Positions 48,949-58,652 of a stretch of DNA of 64,000 nucleotides are shown piece after piece. Origin of the DNA: JAGWBF01 sp965116325 (lineage in GTDB: Bacteria > Chloroflexota > Dehalococcoidia > Lucifugimonadales > JAGWBF01). The position numbers were made by a program, and so were the translations under genes. Position 1 is the first letter of the stretch. Every line of letters starts with the position of its first letter. Under the pieces are notes generated by a model. That model worked only from the letters and a program-made list of their open reading frames with translations. It did not search any database and had not been told where the DNA came from. The DNA lies in the NCBI GenBank assembly GCA_965116325.1, contig OZ220675.1, positions 2,108,001-2,172,000 on the forward strand. The letters run 5' to 3'.

Positions 48949-51390
48949 ATGGTAACAGCGCCAGGTAACATCCAGCCGGTAAGAATCGAAGAGGAGATGC
49001 GCACCTCGTATCTGAGCTACGCGATGAGCGTCATCGTCTCTCGAGCGTTGCCGGACGTTCGCGACGGGCTAAAGCCGGTGCAGCGACGAATCTTGTACTC
49101 CATGCACGAACTGGGTCTGCGCCCGGGGACCGCCTACAAGAAGAGCGCCCGCATCGTGGGCGAGGTTCTGGGGAAGTATCACCCCCACGGCGACTCTCCC
49201 GTGTATGAGGCACTGGTCAGGATGGCCCAGGACTTCTCGATGCGTTATGTGCTCGTGGATGGTCAGGGCAACTTCGGCAGCATAGATGACGACCCGCCCG
49301 CAGCGATGCGCTACACGGAGGCCCGGCTGGGGGCCATCGCCGAAGAGTTGCTGACGGACATAGAGCTGAACACAGTCGACTTCTCCGTAAACTTCGACGG
49401 CTCCATGAATGAACCCAGCGTCCTCCCCGGCCTTCTCCCCAACATGCTGGTCAACGGCGCTTCGGGAATCGCCGTCGGCATGGCCACCAACATCCCCCCT
49501 CACAACCTGAGCGAAGTCTGCGATGCGGTAGTTCACCTCATCGACCACCCCGATGCGGTGGTGGAGGAGTTGATGACCCACATTCCGGGCCCTGACTTCC
49601 CAACCAGTGCAACCATCCATGGGAGGTCCGGGATCATCGATGCCTACACCACGGGACAAGGCCGAGTGATCATGCAGGCTAGGGCCGATGTGGAAGAGCT
49701 GCGGGGCGGCCGGAAACAGATCGTGGTCACGGAGCTGCCCTTCCAGGTGAATAAGGCGGCCCTGGTGGAGAAGATCGCCCATCTTGTGCGCGATAAGAGG
49801 ATCGAAGGCATCTCCGATATAAGGGACGAGTCGGACCGTCACGGACTGAGGGTAGTGGTGGAGCTGAGGCGGGAAGCTGAGGAGGAGATCGTCCTCAACA
49901 ACCTATACAAGCACACTGCCCTCAGGTCTTCATTCAATGTGATAATGCTGGCCTTGGTGGACGGGCAGCCGCAGGTTCTGGACCTGCGGAGGGCCCTGCA
50001 GTTATACATTGCCCACCGCCAGGATGTCATCACGCGCCGGTCCGAGCACCAGCTCAAGGTGGCAAGGGACCGGGCACACATAGTAGAGGGCCTTAGGATG
50101 GCCCTGGGAGCACTGGAAGAGGTCATAGCCATTATCCGGGCTTCGGAAGATGCGGCTGCAGCCCGCCAGAACCTCATGGAACGGCTGGACCTGTCCGAGC
50201 CCCAGTCCCAAGCCATCCTGGATATGCAGCTGAGGCGTTTGGCGGCCCTGGAACAGGAGAGGCTGGAGAGGGAGTACCAGGACCTGCTGAAAACCATAAG
50301 CCAGCTGGAAGCCCTCCTTGCCGACCCCAAGAAGGTGCTGGCCGTGATCAGGGATGACACCCAGAAGCTCAAGAAGCGGTTCGGAGACACCCGCCGGACG
50401 GAGATTTTTGACGAGGAGCCGACGGACAAGCTTCGGGAGGAGATGATCCAGCACCAGGAGGTGGTCATCACCCTGAGCAAGGGCGGTTACATCAAGCGCA
50501 TCCCCAGCGCCACCTACAAGCTCCAACACCGGGGGGGCAAGGGAGTCAGGGGTATGACTACCCGGGAGGATGACGCCCTCCGGGACCTAGTTGTTGCCGA
50601 TACCCACGACAGCCTCCTGCTGTTCACAAACAGGGGCCGGGTCTACCTGAAGCGGGGGTTCGATATCCAGGGGGACACGTCCAGGACTACCCGTGGCATC
50701 CATCTTGCCAACCTGCTGCCCATGGCGGAAACGGAAAAGGTGAACGCCACAGTTGCTGTGGGCGATATGTCTGCCGAGTCCACCTTGGTGCTCGCGACGT
50801 CCAAGGGAGAAATCAAAGCCCTCCGGCTTGATCAGCTCAAGAACATCAGGCAGAACGGGCTGAACGCCATGAACCTGGATGAGGGCGATGAGTTGGTTTC
50901 CGTCCGCGCGGCCGATGATTCCCATGACGTAATGATAGTGACGATGAGCGGCCAAGCCATCCGCTTCAGCCTGGCGGAGCTCCCCCGGCGCTCCAGGGGG
51001 GCAGGAGGCATCAGGGGCATTCGTCTTGCCAAGGGAGACCAGGTAGTTTCCATGGAAGTGGTAAAGGACGACGATATGCTCCTGGTCGTGACCAGTGGTG
51101 GCTACGGCAAGCTGGTGCACATCTCCCGGGATGGAAACAAGGGCTTTCGCCGCCAGCAGAGGGGAGGCATGGGCACCCGCACCTTCCGCACCGGTCCCAA
51201 GACGGGCCTCGTGGCGGAGGCCAGGGTGGTTGGCGACCTGAAAGGCGAGGAAGTTATGCTCGTGTCCGCCGGTGGACAGGTCTTTCGCACCAGCGTGCAG
51301 GGCATCTCTGTGCAGGGGCGGATCACCCAGGGCGTCATCCTCTGGCGTCCCGATGGCGGAGATGAGGTTGCATCTGTTGCCTGCTTCTAA
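48949..51390 (+). CDS. gyrA: DNA gyrase subunit A
   Basis: An 813-residue type IIA topoisomerase A subunit. The active-site Tyr is in 'AAMRYTEARLGAIAEELL', and the quinolone region is 'YHPHGDSPVYEALVRMAQ', with Ser kept at the position of E. coli S83, Pro at A84 and Glu at D87. The C-terminal beta-pinwheel contains the GyrA box as 'QHRGGKGVRGM' (canonical QRRGGKG), which marks this as gyrase rather than ParC. Introduces negative supercoils with GyrB, which is not encoded here. ATG has AGGAG upstream. Confidence 0.96.
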   Translation: MVTAPGNIQPVRIEEEMRTSYLSYAMSVIVSRALPDVRDGLKPVQRRILYSMHELGLRPGTAYKKSARIVGEVLGKYHPHGDSPVYEALVRMAQDFSMRYVLVDGQGNFGSIDDDPPAAMRYTEARLGAIAEELLTDIELNTVDFSVNFDGSMNEPSVLPGLLPNMLVNGASGIAVGMATNIPPHNLSEVCDAVVHLIDHPDAVVEELMTHIPGPDFPTSATIHGRSGIIDAYTTGQGRVIMQARADVEELRGGRKQIVVTELPFQVNKAALVEKIAHLVRDKRIEGISDIRDESDRHGLRVVVELRREAEEEIVLNNLYKHTALRSSFNVIMLALVDGQPQVLDLRRALQLYIAHRQDVITRRSEHQLKVARDRAHIVEGLRMALGALEEVIAIIRASEDAAAARQNLMERLDLSEPQSQAILDMQLRRLAALEQERLEREYQDLLKTISQLEALLADPKKVLAVIRDDTQKLKKRFGDTRRTEIFDEEPTDKLREEMIQHQEVVITLSKGGYIKRIPSATYKLQHRGGKGVRGMTTREDDALRDLVVADTHDSLLLFTNRGRVYLKRGFDIQGDTSRTTRGIHLANLLPMAETEKVNATVAVGDMSAESTLVLATSKGEIKALRLDQLKNIRQNGLNAMNLDEGDELVSVRAADDSHDVMIVTMSGQAIRFSLAELPRRSRGAGGIRGIRLAKGDQVVSMEVVKDDDMLLVVTSGGYGKLVHISRDGNKGFRRQQRGGMGTRTFRTGPKTGLVAEARVVGDLKGEEVMLVSAGGQVFRTSVQGISVQGRITQGVILWRPDGGDEVASVACF

Positions 51391-51444
51391 AGATAGCTCT
51401 CCCATGACTTGGCCCGGAATGTACACACTAAGGAATATACTGAT

Positions 51445-52134
51445 ATGACGCTTGTTTTTGTTCACGGCGCAGGCGAGTCCAGCATGTCCTACCATTATCA
51501 GCTTGAGTACTTCAGCGACGCCGTTGGCATCGACCTTCCAGGGCATCCTATGGGGAAGCCGTGCACCAGCGTGGAGGGATATGTGGAGTGGGTACGGGGA
51601 TTCATCGCAGGACGCCGGTGCACCGATGTTGTGCTGTGCGGGCACTCCATGGGCGGGGCCATCACCCAGACCTACGCCCTCAGGTACCCGGATGAGCTGA
51701 AGGGGATCGTCCTGGTAGGCACCGGCGCTAGGCTTAGGGTAGCGCCGGAGTACCTCAAGGCCAGCGAAGACGGGATTGCAGAACCGGCGCCCTGGCTGGA
51801 AGCTCGCAGAGAGAGCTACAGGAACATAGAACCTACAGTCGGTGCGAAGCTACTGGAGAGGTCGGCGCAGAATGGGGCTGCTGTGCAGCTCAACGATTAC
51901 CAGTGCTGCGACAAGTTCGACCTTATGCACGAGGTGGGGAACATCTCCCTGCCCACCCTGGCCATCTGCGGCGGAGCGGACGCCATGACTCCGCCGAGGT
52001 ACACAGCCTATCTGGTCGAAAAGATTCCGGGGGCGCGGAGCACTGTCGTGGATGGCGCAAGCCACTGGGTGCAGTTGGAGAATCACCGAGAGGTCAACGC
52101 GGCTATAGAGTCCTTCGTCGCCTCCCTTGGTTAG
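51445..52134 (+). CDS. Alpha/beta hydrolase
   Basis: A 229-residue serine hydrolase. The oxyanion segment is 'VFVHGAGESSMSYHYQ', the nucleophile is in 'VLCGHSMGGAITQTYAL', the acid in 'ICGGADAMTPP', and the His in 'VDGASHWVQLEN'. The triad is complete. ATG 51445 is chosen; the frame is open 36 bp further upstream. The substrate is unknown. It ends 7 bp from the convergent flavin reductase gene. Confidence 0.85.
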   Translation: MTLVFVHGAGESSMSYHYQLEYFSDAVGIDLPGHPMGKPCTSVEGYVEWVRGFIAGRRCTDVVLCGHSMGGAITQTYALRYPDELKGIVLVGTGARLRVAPEYLKASEDGIAEPAPWLEARRESYRNIEPTVGAKLLERSAQNGAAVQLNDYQCCDKFDLMHEVGNISLPTLAICGGADAMTPPRYTAYLVEKIPGARSTVVDGASHWVQLENHREVNAAIESFVASLG

Positions 52135-52141
52135 CGCAAAC

Positions 52142-52636
52142 TTACCTGTCGTTCCCGATGGTCGTGTACCATTTGCGCTGGAAGAACAACAGGGGATCGT
52201 CGGTGTCGCCCCTATACACCTCTTTGACCGATGCAACGTAGATGGTGTGATCGCCATGTATGTGGGCGCTTTCCACCTCGCAGCCAAAGAAGGCCATCAC
52301 ACCTGAAATAGCTGGAAGCCCACTCTCCCTGGATAACGCCCAGTGGTAACTCACATCTCCCTTTCGGTCCTCGGGAGGCCGGGCGAAATACTTGCCCACA
52401 TCCTCCTGGCCTGCGCTGAGAACGTTCACGCCAAAGCAGCCCTGCTCCTCCACGTAGCGATAGGTCCTGGTGCTGTGGCCAACACATATCAGCACCAAGG
52501 GCGGTTCCAGGCATACGGAGGTGAATGAGTTGGCGCTCATCCCATGCAGTTCGCCGGATTCATCAATGGTGGTGACTACGGTTACGCCTGATGCGAACCG
52601 GGACATGCATTCGCGAAGTTCATCCCTGGTTACCAA
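52142..52636 (-). CDS. Flavin reductase-like domain protein (FMN-binding)
   Basis: A 164-residue split-barrel protein of the HpaC type: 'FASGVTVVTTIDESGELHGM', 'SANSFTSVCLEPPLVLICVG', 'FGVNVLSAGQEDVGKYFA' and 'GCEVESAHIHGDHTIYVASV'. These enzymes supply reduced FMN/FAD to monooxygenases. No monooxygenase is adjacent. The start is TTG 52636 with a weak ribosome site. Confidence 0.88.
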   Translation of the reverse strand: MVTRDELRECMSRFASGVTVVTTIDESGELHGMSANSFTSVCLEPPLVLICVGHSTRTYRYVEEQGCFGVNVLSAGQEDVGKYFARPPEDRKGDVSYHWALSRESGLPAISGVMAFFGCEVESAHIHGDHTIYVASVKEVYRGDTDDPLLFFQRKWYTTIGNDR

Positions 52637-52755
52637 GGTGCTAGCCTCTGCATTGAGAATGGGCCACTATTCCCGCAACCGGTCGACAATTTGCCAATGG
52701 TATCACATTGATGATGGAAATGGCTTTCCAGCATCCGAATAGCAGTGTGCCTTTA

Positions 52756-52784
52756 TTGCTCCCAAACCTGATGTGTGCTAGTGT
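52756..52784 (+). promoter_or_regulatory. Candidate promoter for the MFS pump
   Basis: TTGCTC (52756-52761), 17-bp spacer ending TGC, TAGTGT (52779-52784); leader of about 110 nt. Confidence 0.45.
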
Positions 52785-52901
52785 TTACCACCATATTCCA
52801 CCTACGGTCAAGGCAGAATGACCAAGGCTTCCCTGCCTCAGACCGGGGTCGCTTCTCTGCATAGAGGGCGCCGTGTGCAAGGCTGCTAGGGCTATGCGAT
52901 C

Positions 52902-54365
52902 ATGTTGAGTCTGCTTTCCAGCTACCGGGAGCTTTTTGACTCGCCCGCTCACAAGCGTGTGATCTTGGCCCTGGTGTCTACCTACATGCTGGTTCAGGTT
53001 GCGAGCTTCCCCGTAGCCCTCTCCATTCCGACCATCGCAGAGTACTTCGATATCAGCGTCGCCACCGCATCGTGGATTGTCGTGGCGGAGCTGCTGGCCC
53101 TGGGAAGCACAGTGTTCCTGGCCGCCAGGCTGGGGGACAAGTACGGCCACAACCGCATTTTCTTCTTCGGTGTGCTGGTTACCACGTTGGGCGCCGGGCT
53201 GGCGGGGTTCTCCCAATCCTTTACGGAGCTGGTGATATTCAGGGCCTTGCAAGGATTGGGCGCGGCGATGATCACCGGAAACTTCAACGCTATCCTGGCA
53301 GGCAGCTTTCCGCCCGAGAAGCGGGCCAAGGCCTTTGCCCTCCCGATAACTGGAGCCCGCTTCGGCACATTCATGGGTCTCATCGTGTTTGCAGTATTCC
53401 TGCAGTTCGTCAGCTGGCGCCTGATCTTCTACTCGTTCATCCCGCTGGGAGCCGTCGCTTTATTGGCCTCGTGGCCCATGCTCAAGAGCGGCCTGCAGGA
53501 AAAGACGCCGGCCAAGGTGTCCCTGGACCTGGTCGGGGCACTGGTGTTCGTTAGCACCATAGGGGTGCTTATTGCGTCGGGGATGCACCTGCATGAAGGA
53601 GAGGAGTCCTTCACAAGCTCCGACGCCCTCGGCTACCACCTGCCTATGCACCTCCTGTTCGTAGCCCTTGCGGGGCTGTTCGTTGTCCTACAGACCCGGT
53701 CCAGCAACCCCTTCATGGACTTCAACCTGTTCCGGTACAAGTACTTCACGATGGCCATCTTTTCCAACACCACTTTCCATTTTTCGATGCTGGCCATCAC
53801 CACCCTGGTGCCAATCATGGTGGAGAGGGGTTTCGGCAGGGATCCGTTGTTCGTGTTGTACGTGCTGCTTCCCCACCAGTCGGTGGGGCTGGTCGTTCCC
53901 ATCTTAGCCGGTTGGTACTACGACCGGTTCCAACCCCGGCTGATGCGTCCCCTTTCCATGTCCATGATCGCTTTAGGAATCTTTCTCCTGGGTACACTCT
54001 CTTCCATGGTCCCCTTCTGGCTCCTTCCCCTCCTTCTTGCGCCTACCTCTATCGGAAGCTCCATCTTCAACACCATCAACAATGCGCTGATCATGAACTC
54101 CCTCCCCAACGAGCACCGGGGCTTCGCCTCGGGAATGATCGAGACCACGAGGCAGGTTGGCCATACGCTGGGGGCGACTGTCGCCGCTTCGGCGCTGGGT
54201 CTTGCCCTGCCCGCAACGATAGCCTTTCTGGCCCCCACAGAGTCCCAGGACCTTTACATCAAGGGGCTCCAGTTCTCGGCCTTCACCGTGGTCTCGTTCA
54301 TCATGATCGGAGCCTTCGTGTCCTTCTATCACCGGCCGATCATGTATCCCCAGTCTGCCCGGTAA
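52902..54365 (+). CDS. MFS transporter, DHA2-like
   Basis: A 487-residue protein with about 14 hydrophobic helices, as in EmrB/QacA drug:H+ antiporters. Motif A is 'AARLGDKYGHNRIFF', motif C-like sequence is 'ITGARFGTFMGLIVF', and 'NEHRGFASGMIETTRQVGHT' is typical for the C-terminal half. It likely exports organic compounds. No TetR or MarR gene is adjacent. Confidence 0.85.
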   Translation: MLSLLSSYRELFDSPAHKRVILALVSTYMLVQVASFPVALSIPTIAEYFDISVATASWIVVAELLALGSTVFLAARLGDKYGHNRIFFFGVLVTTLGAGLAGFSQSFTELVIFRALQGLGAAMITGNFNAILAGSFPPEKRAKAFALPITGARFGTFMGLIVFAVFLQFVSWRLIFYSFIPLGAVALLASWPMLKSGLQEKTPAKVSLDLVGALVFVSTIGVLIASGMHLHEGEESFTSSDALGYHLPMHLLFVALAGLFVVLQTRSSNPFMDFNLFRYKYFTMAIFSNTTFHFSMLAITTLVPIMVERGFGRDPLFVLYVLLPHQSVGLVVPILAGWYYDRFQPRLMRPLSMSMIALGIFLLGTLSSMVPFWLLPLLLAPTSIGSSIFNTINNALIMNSLPNEHRGFASGMIETTRQVGHTLGATVAASALGLALPATIAFLAPTESQDLYIKGLQFSAFTVVSFIMIGAFVSFYHRPIMYPQSAR

Positions 54366-54494
54366 CCCTCCGCGTTCGGCTGCAGCGCCAACCCCTGGGC
54401 ACGTAGAGTTGCTGCAACCTTTCCAGGTTCAATGTCCAGTGCTAAACTTTATCGGCCCTCCCATCCTTCCAAGTCTGGTTGCCAGGAGATGACC

Positions 54495-55367
54495 TTGGAA
54501 ATCCTCCGAAGCCTGATATTTGTGCCTGGGAACCGGGCCAACATGCTGGAAAAGGCGCGCCACTTCGATGCCGATGTCATCGTGGCCGACCTGGAAGACT
54601 CGGTGCCCGATGATGAAAAGGACAACGCCAGGCGGTTGGTCAGCGAGCTGGGTCCGACCCTCTGCCAGAGGGGTCAGAAGCTGGTAGTGCGGGTGAACTC
54701 CCTGGATACGGGTCTGACCCGACAGGAGATCGAGTCGGTGGCCGGAGACCATCTGTATGGAGTGAGCGTCGGGAAAGCGGAATCAATAATTGACATAAAG
54801 GAATGCCACAAGCTGGCGCTTGCTGCGGAAAAGCGCCTGGGGCTGCCTTCGGAGCACATCAAGTTCATCCCCTGGATCGAAAACGCCCGGGCCATTGTGG
54901 GGGCCTTGGAAATCGCCACCGCATCTCCTCGTATAGTCGCCGTCGCCTTTGGCGCAGAGGACTACACCGACGATATGGGAGTGGAGCGCACCGAGGCGGG
55001 GGATGAGGTGTACTTCGCCCGGAGCACAATGGCGGTGGCTGCGAGGGCGGCCAGGGTTGCGGCTTTGGATGGGCCCTTCGTATCCTTTCGGGACCCGGAG
55101 AGCCTGCGTGCCGATTGCCAAATGGCCCTGAGACTGGGTTTCAAGGGCAAGTTCGCCATTCATCCTGCCCAGCTTGACATAATCAACGAGACTTTCACCC
55201 CCGGCGCCGAGGAGATAGCCTATGCCAGGCGGGTGGTGGGGGCATGGGAAGAGGCCGAGGCGTCGGGCCGGGGGAGCACCTCCCTGGACGGAAAGATGAT
55301 AGATGTGCCCGTCGTGAAGCGGGCGCGGAACCTGATTGCCTTAGCGGAAAGGCTCACGAAGGACTAG
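54495..55367 (+). CDS. CoA ester lyase (CitE/HpcH-HpaI family)
   Basis: A 290-residue TIM barrel. 'RSLIFVPGNRANMLEKA', 'DADVIVADLEDSVPDDEK', the Mg-binding Glu/Asp in 'VRVNSLDTG' and 'FGAEDYTDDMGVERTEAG', and 'KFAIHPAQLDIINETFTPG' are family signatures. It cleaves or forms acyl-CoA esters such as citramalyl- or malyl-CoA. The start could be TTG 54495, with AGGAG 6 bp upstream, or ATG 54489, which abuts the same site. It is followed 14 bp later by the mini-YbjQ gene. Confidence 0.88.
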   Translation: MEILRSLIFVPGNRANMLEKARHFDADVIVADLEDSVPDDEKDNARRLVSELGPTLCQRGQKLVVRVNSLDTGLTRQEIESVAGDHLYGVSVGKAESIIDIKECHKLALAAEKRLGLPSEHIKFIPWIENARAIVGALEIATASPRIVAVAFGAEDYTDDMGVERTEAGDEVYFARSTMAVAARAARVAALDGPFVSFRDPESLRADCQMALRLGFKGKFAIHPAQLDIINETFTPGAEEIAYARRVVGAWEEAEASGRGSTSLDGKMIDVPVVKRARNLIALAERLTKD

Positions 55368-55381
55368 GAATCGGAGGAGAT

Positions 55382-55573
55382 TTGCTCTTAGCGACGGCCA
55401 ACGACATACCGGGAAAGCCGGTATTGAACACCCTGGGAATAGCCCCGGGGAGCGTGGTTCCGGTACGCCACGTTGGGAGTGACATTGTCGGACTGAGGTT
55501 CACCACCTCCATGATTGCCAGCGGCGCCGCCGAGATCCTGGCCTATGGCGCAGCGGTTGTGGTTGAAGAGTAG
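55382..55573 (+). CDS. Mini YbjQ/UPF0145-like protein
   Basis: A 63-residue protein starting TTG 55382 after GGAGGAGA. The first part 'ATANDIPGKPVLNTLGIAPG' matches the N-terminus of YbjQ heavy-metal-binding-type proteins, and the last strand 'EILAYGAAVVVEE' matches their C-terminus. The central helix and beta hairpin (about 40 residues) present in the usual 105-residue protein are absent, so the gene looks internally deleted but in frame. It touches folB directly (TAG then ATG). Confidence 0.6.
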   Translation: MLLATANDIPGKPVLNTLGIAPGSVVPVRHVGSDIVGLRFTTSMIASGAAEILAYGAAVVVEE

Positions 55574-55948
55574 ATGGACCGCATACTTCTCCAGGGAATG
55601 CAGTTCTATAGCTATCACGGCGGAAGCCGGGAAGAGCGGACGCTGGGTCAGCCTTTCCAGGTGGACCTGGAGGTTGAGAAAGACCTGGCGCCAGCCGGCA
55701 TGTCCGACCGCCTTGAGGATACCGTCAGCTATGCCCACATCTTCCGGGTGGTGCGGGATGTCATGGCTGGGGAGCCTATGGAGCTGCTGGAAGCCCTGGC
55801 CCAGGAGATAGCTTCCAGGTCACTCGAGTCCTTCCCCATAGACAGCATTCGCGTGCGGATAACCAAGACCAGGCCCCCCATCAAGGGAGCGGTGCTTTCG
55901 GGGGCCGCCGTGGAGATATACCGCACGAAGGCCGGGGCGTCAGGCTAG
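55574..55948 (+). CDS. folB: Dihydroneopterin aldolase
   Basis: A 124-residue FolB. The substrate-binding region is 'FYSYHGGSREERTLGQPF' with catalytic Glu, and 'ITKTRPPIKGAVLSGAAVEI' holds the catalytic Lys. It makes 6-hydroxymethyl-7,8-dihydropterin, the substrate of FolK encoded 9.5 kb upstream. Its ATG immediately follows the mini-YbjQ stop, so the two are co-translated. Confidence 0.92.
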   Translation: MDRILLQGMQFYSYHGGSREERTLGQPFQVDLEVEKDLAPAGMSDRLEDTVSYAHIFRVVRDVMAGEPMELLEALAQEIASRSLESFPIDSIRVRITKTRPPIKGAVLSGAAVEIYRTKAGASG

Positions 55949-56113
55949 GGTCCCTGCCGTTCGGGGGAGACCTTCTGGCGCGGAGGCTCTACTTCCATAG
56001 GCACAATTGCCTGATCCTGGCTTGGGCTGTCCGTTCCCCCTGAGGGAAATCGAAGGTGAATAGACTACCTATGCACGGGTTGGACGGGTTTCCAAGAATG
56101 AGAAACTGGATAT

Positions 56114-57361
56114 CTACGCAGGCAGCTGGGAAGGCAAGCGGCTTGCGTAGACCGTTCCTTCTTTCATCACCAGCTTGATGCGCTCTTCTTCCTGAAGCTG
56201 GGAGATATTCTTCAAGGGGTCGCCATCGAATAGGAGCAGGTCTGCGGCCTTGCCCTCCTGTACAGACCCTGTTTCGTCTTCCAGTCCCAAACACTCGGCG
56301 GCCAGGTTAGTTGCTGCAATTATTGCCTGCATCGTGCTCATGCCTGCCTGCACGAGGCAGTCCAGTTCCATGGCGTTGTTGGGATGTCCCCAGCCACCGG
56401 CGTCGGTACCGGCAACCACCTTAACCCCAGCATCAATGGCTTTCTGGAGGCTCATGATATGGTGGTGCTTCAGGGCCTTGGCGCGTTCCTGGCCGTGGGG
56501 TGTGCCTCGATCTCCGTGGAAGATATAGACGGAGAAGGTGGGAACGAAGAAGATGCCCTTGTCCGCCATCATCTTCATCAGCTCCGGATCGTCGTCCAGG
56601 TAGCAGCCGTGCTCAATGGAGTTGGCGCCGGCTTCCACAGCCATGCGGAGGCCGGCGCCTCCCAAGGCATGGCACATGGTGCGCCTGCCCAATGCGTTGG
56701 CTTCTTCCACCAAGGTGCGCACCTCGTCGGGGCCGAACTCTATGTCCTTGGGGCCGTGACCGGGACGGGATGCCGCGCCTCCCGTGGTGGCGAACTTGAT
56801 CACATCTGCCCCAACCCGGACCACCTCCCGCACCATGGAGCGCACCTCCTCCACGCCGTTGGCGATGCCGATGGGTAGGAGGGGGTCCGACGTATGGGGC
56901 TGGTGGTGTCCCGATGGACTGCATCGGTCGGCGAGGCCGCCCGTGGGGGAGATGGGGCTGGTTGCCACGACCAAGCGTGGGCCTTTGGTCAGCCCTTGCT
57001 CGATGGCCATCTTGTGACCGGCATCCATCCAGCCGGCATCCCGCACGGTTGTGTATCCCGAGCGCAGCACCTTCTCCAGGATGGCAGCAGTCTGGATGTG
57101 TCGCAGGCTCTGGGGCTCGCCGAACTCCCATCTGCCCATCAGGTTGTAGCCATGGGAAGACAGGTGGTCGTGGCAGTCGATGAGGCCGGGCATCAGCGTC
57201 AAGCCGGAGGCCTCGATAACCTCAGCCTCCGGGGGTATGGCTGCCGCCGGCGCAGGGCCTACGGATTCAATGCGCCCTGTGTCGCCAATCAGGACGGCAG
57301 CGTTTTCCAACGGGGGACGACCTGTGCCATCGATAAGGGTGGCGCCTACGATCGCTTTCAT
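56114..57361 (-). CDS. Amidohydrolase (imidazolonepropionase-like)
   Basis: A 415-residue metal-dependent hydrolase. 'LTLMPGLIDCHDHLSSHG' holds the HxH ligands; 'TMCHALGGAGLRMAVEAGAN' and 'SIEHG' hold further metal His; 'VAGTDAGGWGHPNNAM' holds the Asp. The 'DLLLFDGDPLKNI' end closes the beta-sandwich. Similar to prolidase- and aryldialkylphosphatase-like members of unknown substrate. First of three genes in a minus-strand catabolic block, about 90 bp downstream of the next gene. Confidence 0.88.
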   Translation of the reverse strand: MKAIVGATLIDGTGRPPLENAAVLIGDTGRIESVGPAPAAAIPPEAEVIEASGLTLMPGLIDCHDHLSSHGYNLMGRWEFGEPQSLRHIQTAAILEKVLRSGYTTVRDAGWMDAGHKMAIEQGLTKGPRLVVATSPISPTGGLADRCSPSGHHQPHTSDPLLPIGIANGVEEVRSMVREVVRVGADVIKFATTGGAASRPGHGPKDIEFGPDEVRTLVEEANALGRRTMCHALGGAGLRMAVEAGANSIEHGCYLDDDPELMKMMADKGIFFVPTFSVYIFHGDRGTPHGQERAKALKHHHIMSLQKAIDAGVKVVAGTDAGGWGHPNNAMELDCLVQAGMSTMQAIIAATNLAAECLGLEDETGSVQEGKAADLLLFDGDPLKNISQLQEEERIKLVMKEGTVYASRLPSQLPA

Positions 57362-57453
57362 CCTCTGCCTCGCCGGTCAGGATTGGGAAGGCGTGCATTT
57401 CCGGTGCATGCCGGAAGACCGCTGGTTACGCTTCCAGGGCCTGGACCCGGTCT

Positions 57454-58608
57454 CTAGGTGCGCTTGTAGAAGCGGTTGGCGTTGTCCCAGAAGAGCTTCT
57501 GGCGCGTCTCATCGCTCAGGCTGGTCCAGCCCATCACGGTGTCAACGGACTCGGGGAAGTGGCATTCGGAGTGGGGGTAGTCGGAGGCGTACATTAGCAC
57601 CCCATCGCCCAAGTAGTTAGTGACCAGGTTGAACATCTCCTCACCTTCGTGCATCTCGATGCTACAGAAGAAACGGCCCCCGGTCACGTATTCGCTGCAC
57701 TTGTGCATGAGCTGGGCGGTTGCGCCTACATAGCTGGCCTGCTCATCCATTCTGCGGGACCAGAAGGGAAGCCATCCGAAGCCGCACTCCAGGATGCCCA
57801 CGCGCAGGTCCGGGTAGCGGTCCATGATCCCGGCGCCGAGGATCGCGGCCATGAAACGCATTCCTCCCCATGGGTGGGAGGCCAGCCTTCCGAGGAAGAT
57901 GTTGTCCCACAGGTCCTGGTACCCGGGGAAGTAGGGTGGGGTCCAGGTGAAACTGTGGTGCATGATGGGCAGGTCGTGCTCCGCGGCCGCCTTCCAGATC
58001 GGGTCCAGGTCGGGATGGTCCACGGGTTGGTCGTTGCCCACCACGGGCAGAACAGCTACCGCCCATTTGGACTTTCCCCAGTGCTTGATCTCGTCCACCG
58101 ACTCCTCCACGCTCCTTGGAGAGACGGCGATCAGTCCCTTCAGCCGGTTTGGGTCGGTCCCGCAGAAGTCATCCATGAAGCGGTGATAGGCCCTGGACAG
58201 CCCCATCTCCATTTCGCCATCCCCCAGGCCCGAAGCGCTGACCCAGGAGGTTGGTATGACGAAGTGGGTGTCTGCCCCTTCATCGTCCATATCCAATAGC
58301 CGGTTCTCCGCATTGTCGTCCTGGGTCCCCGGACGGGGCGATTTGGACCCCATCCACTTGGTGTCGCCCCGCTCTCCCGTGAAGGTCTGGTGGGGAGCGC
58401 CCTGTCCCAGGATGCGCCGGAACTTGACGCTGTTCACCCGGTAAAGGTTCAGGTCCTCATCAATACCCGCGGCCCTACCGACGGGCAGCCGGTAGGGGGC
58501 CAGCTCTTCCAAACGGGGCCTGAAGCTGGGCTCCACGTATCGCTCAAGGGTTTCAGCTGAAGGAAACACATGGGTATCGGAGTCGAAGATCTTGTATCCG
58601 TTCCTCAT
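57454..58608 (-). CDS. Amidohydrolase_2 family metal-dependent hydrolase
   Basis: A 384-residue TIM-barrel of the amidohydrolase-2 / ACMSD-like type. It opens 'YKIFDSDTHVFPSAETLERY' (D-x-H metal region) and contains 'LPIMHHSFTWTPPYFPGYQD', 'GILECGFGWLPFWSRRMDEQ', and 'MYASDYPHSECHFPESVDTV' with the late Asp and His. Such enzymes act as decarboxylases or hydrolases on aromatic-derived acids. The next gene is a LigB-type dioxygenase, so an aromatic ring-fission product is a plausible substrate. Confidence 0.88.
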   Translation of the reverse strand: MRNGYKIFDSDTHVFPSAETLERYVEPSFRPRLEELAPYRLPVGRAAGIDEDLNLYRVNSVKFRRILGQGAPHQTFTGERGDTKWMGSKSPRPGTQDDNAENRLLDMDDEGADTHFVIPTSWVSASGLGDGEMEMGLSRAYHRFMDDFCGTDPNRLKGLIAVSPRSVEESVDEIKHWGKSKWAVAVLPVVGNDQPVDHPDLDPIWKAAAEHDLPIMHHSFTWTPPYFPGYQDLWDNIFLGRLASHPWGGMRFMAAILGAGIMDRYPDLRVGILECGFGWLPFWSRRMDEQASYVGATAQLMHKCSEYVTGGRFFCSIEMHEGEEMFNLVTNYLGDGVLMYASDYPHSECHFPESVDTVMGWTSLSDETRQKLFWDNANRFYKRT

Positions 58609-58652
58609 GGCGTCACCTGCCTTCTATTCTTGGTACTGTCCCACTTTGCGGG

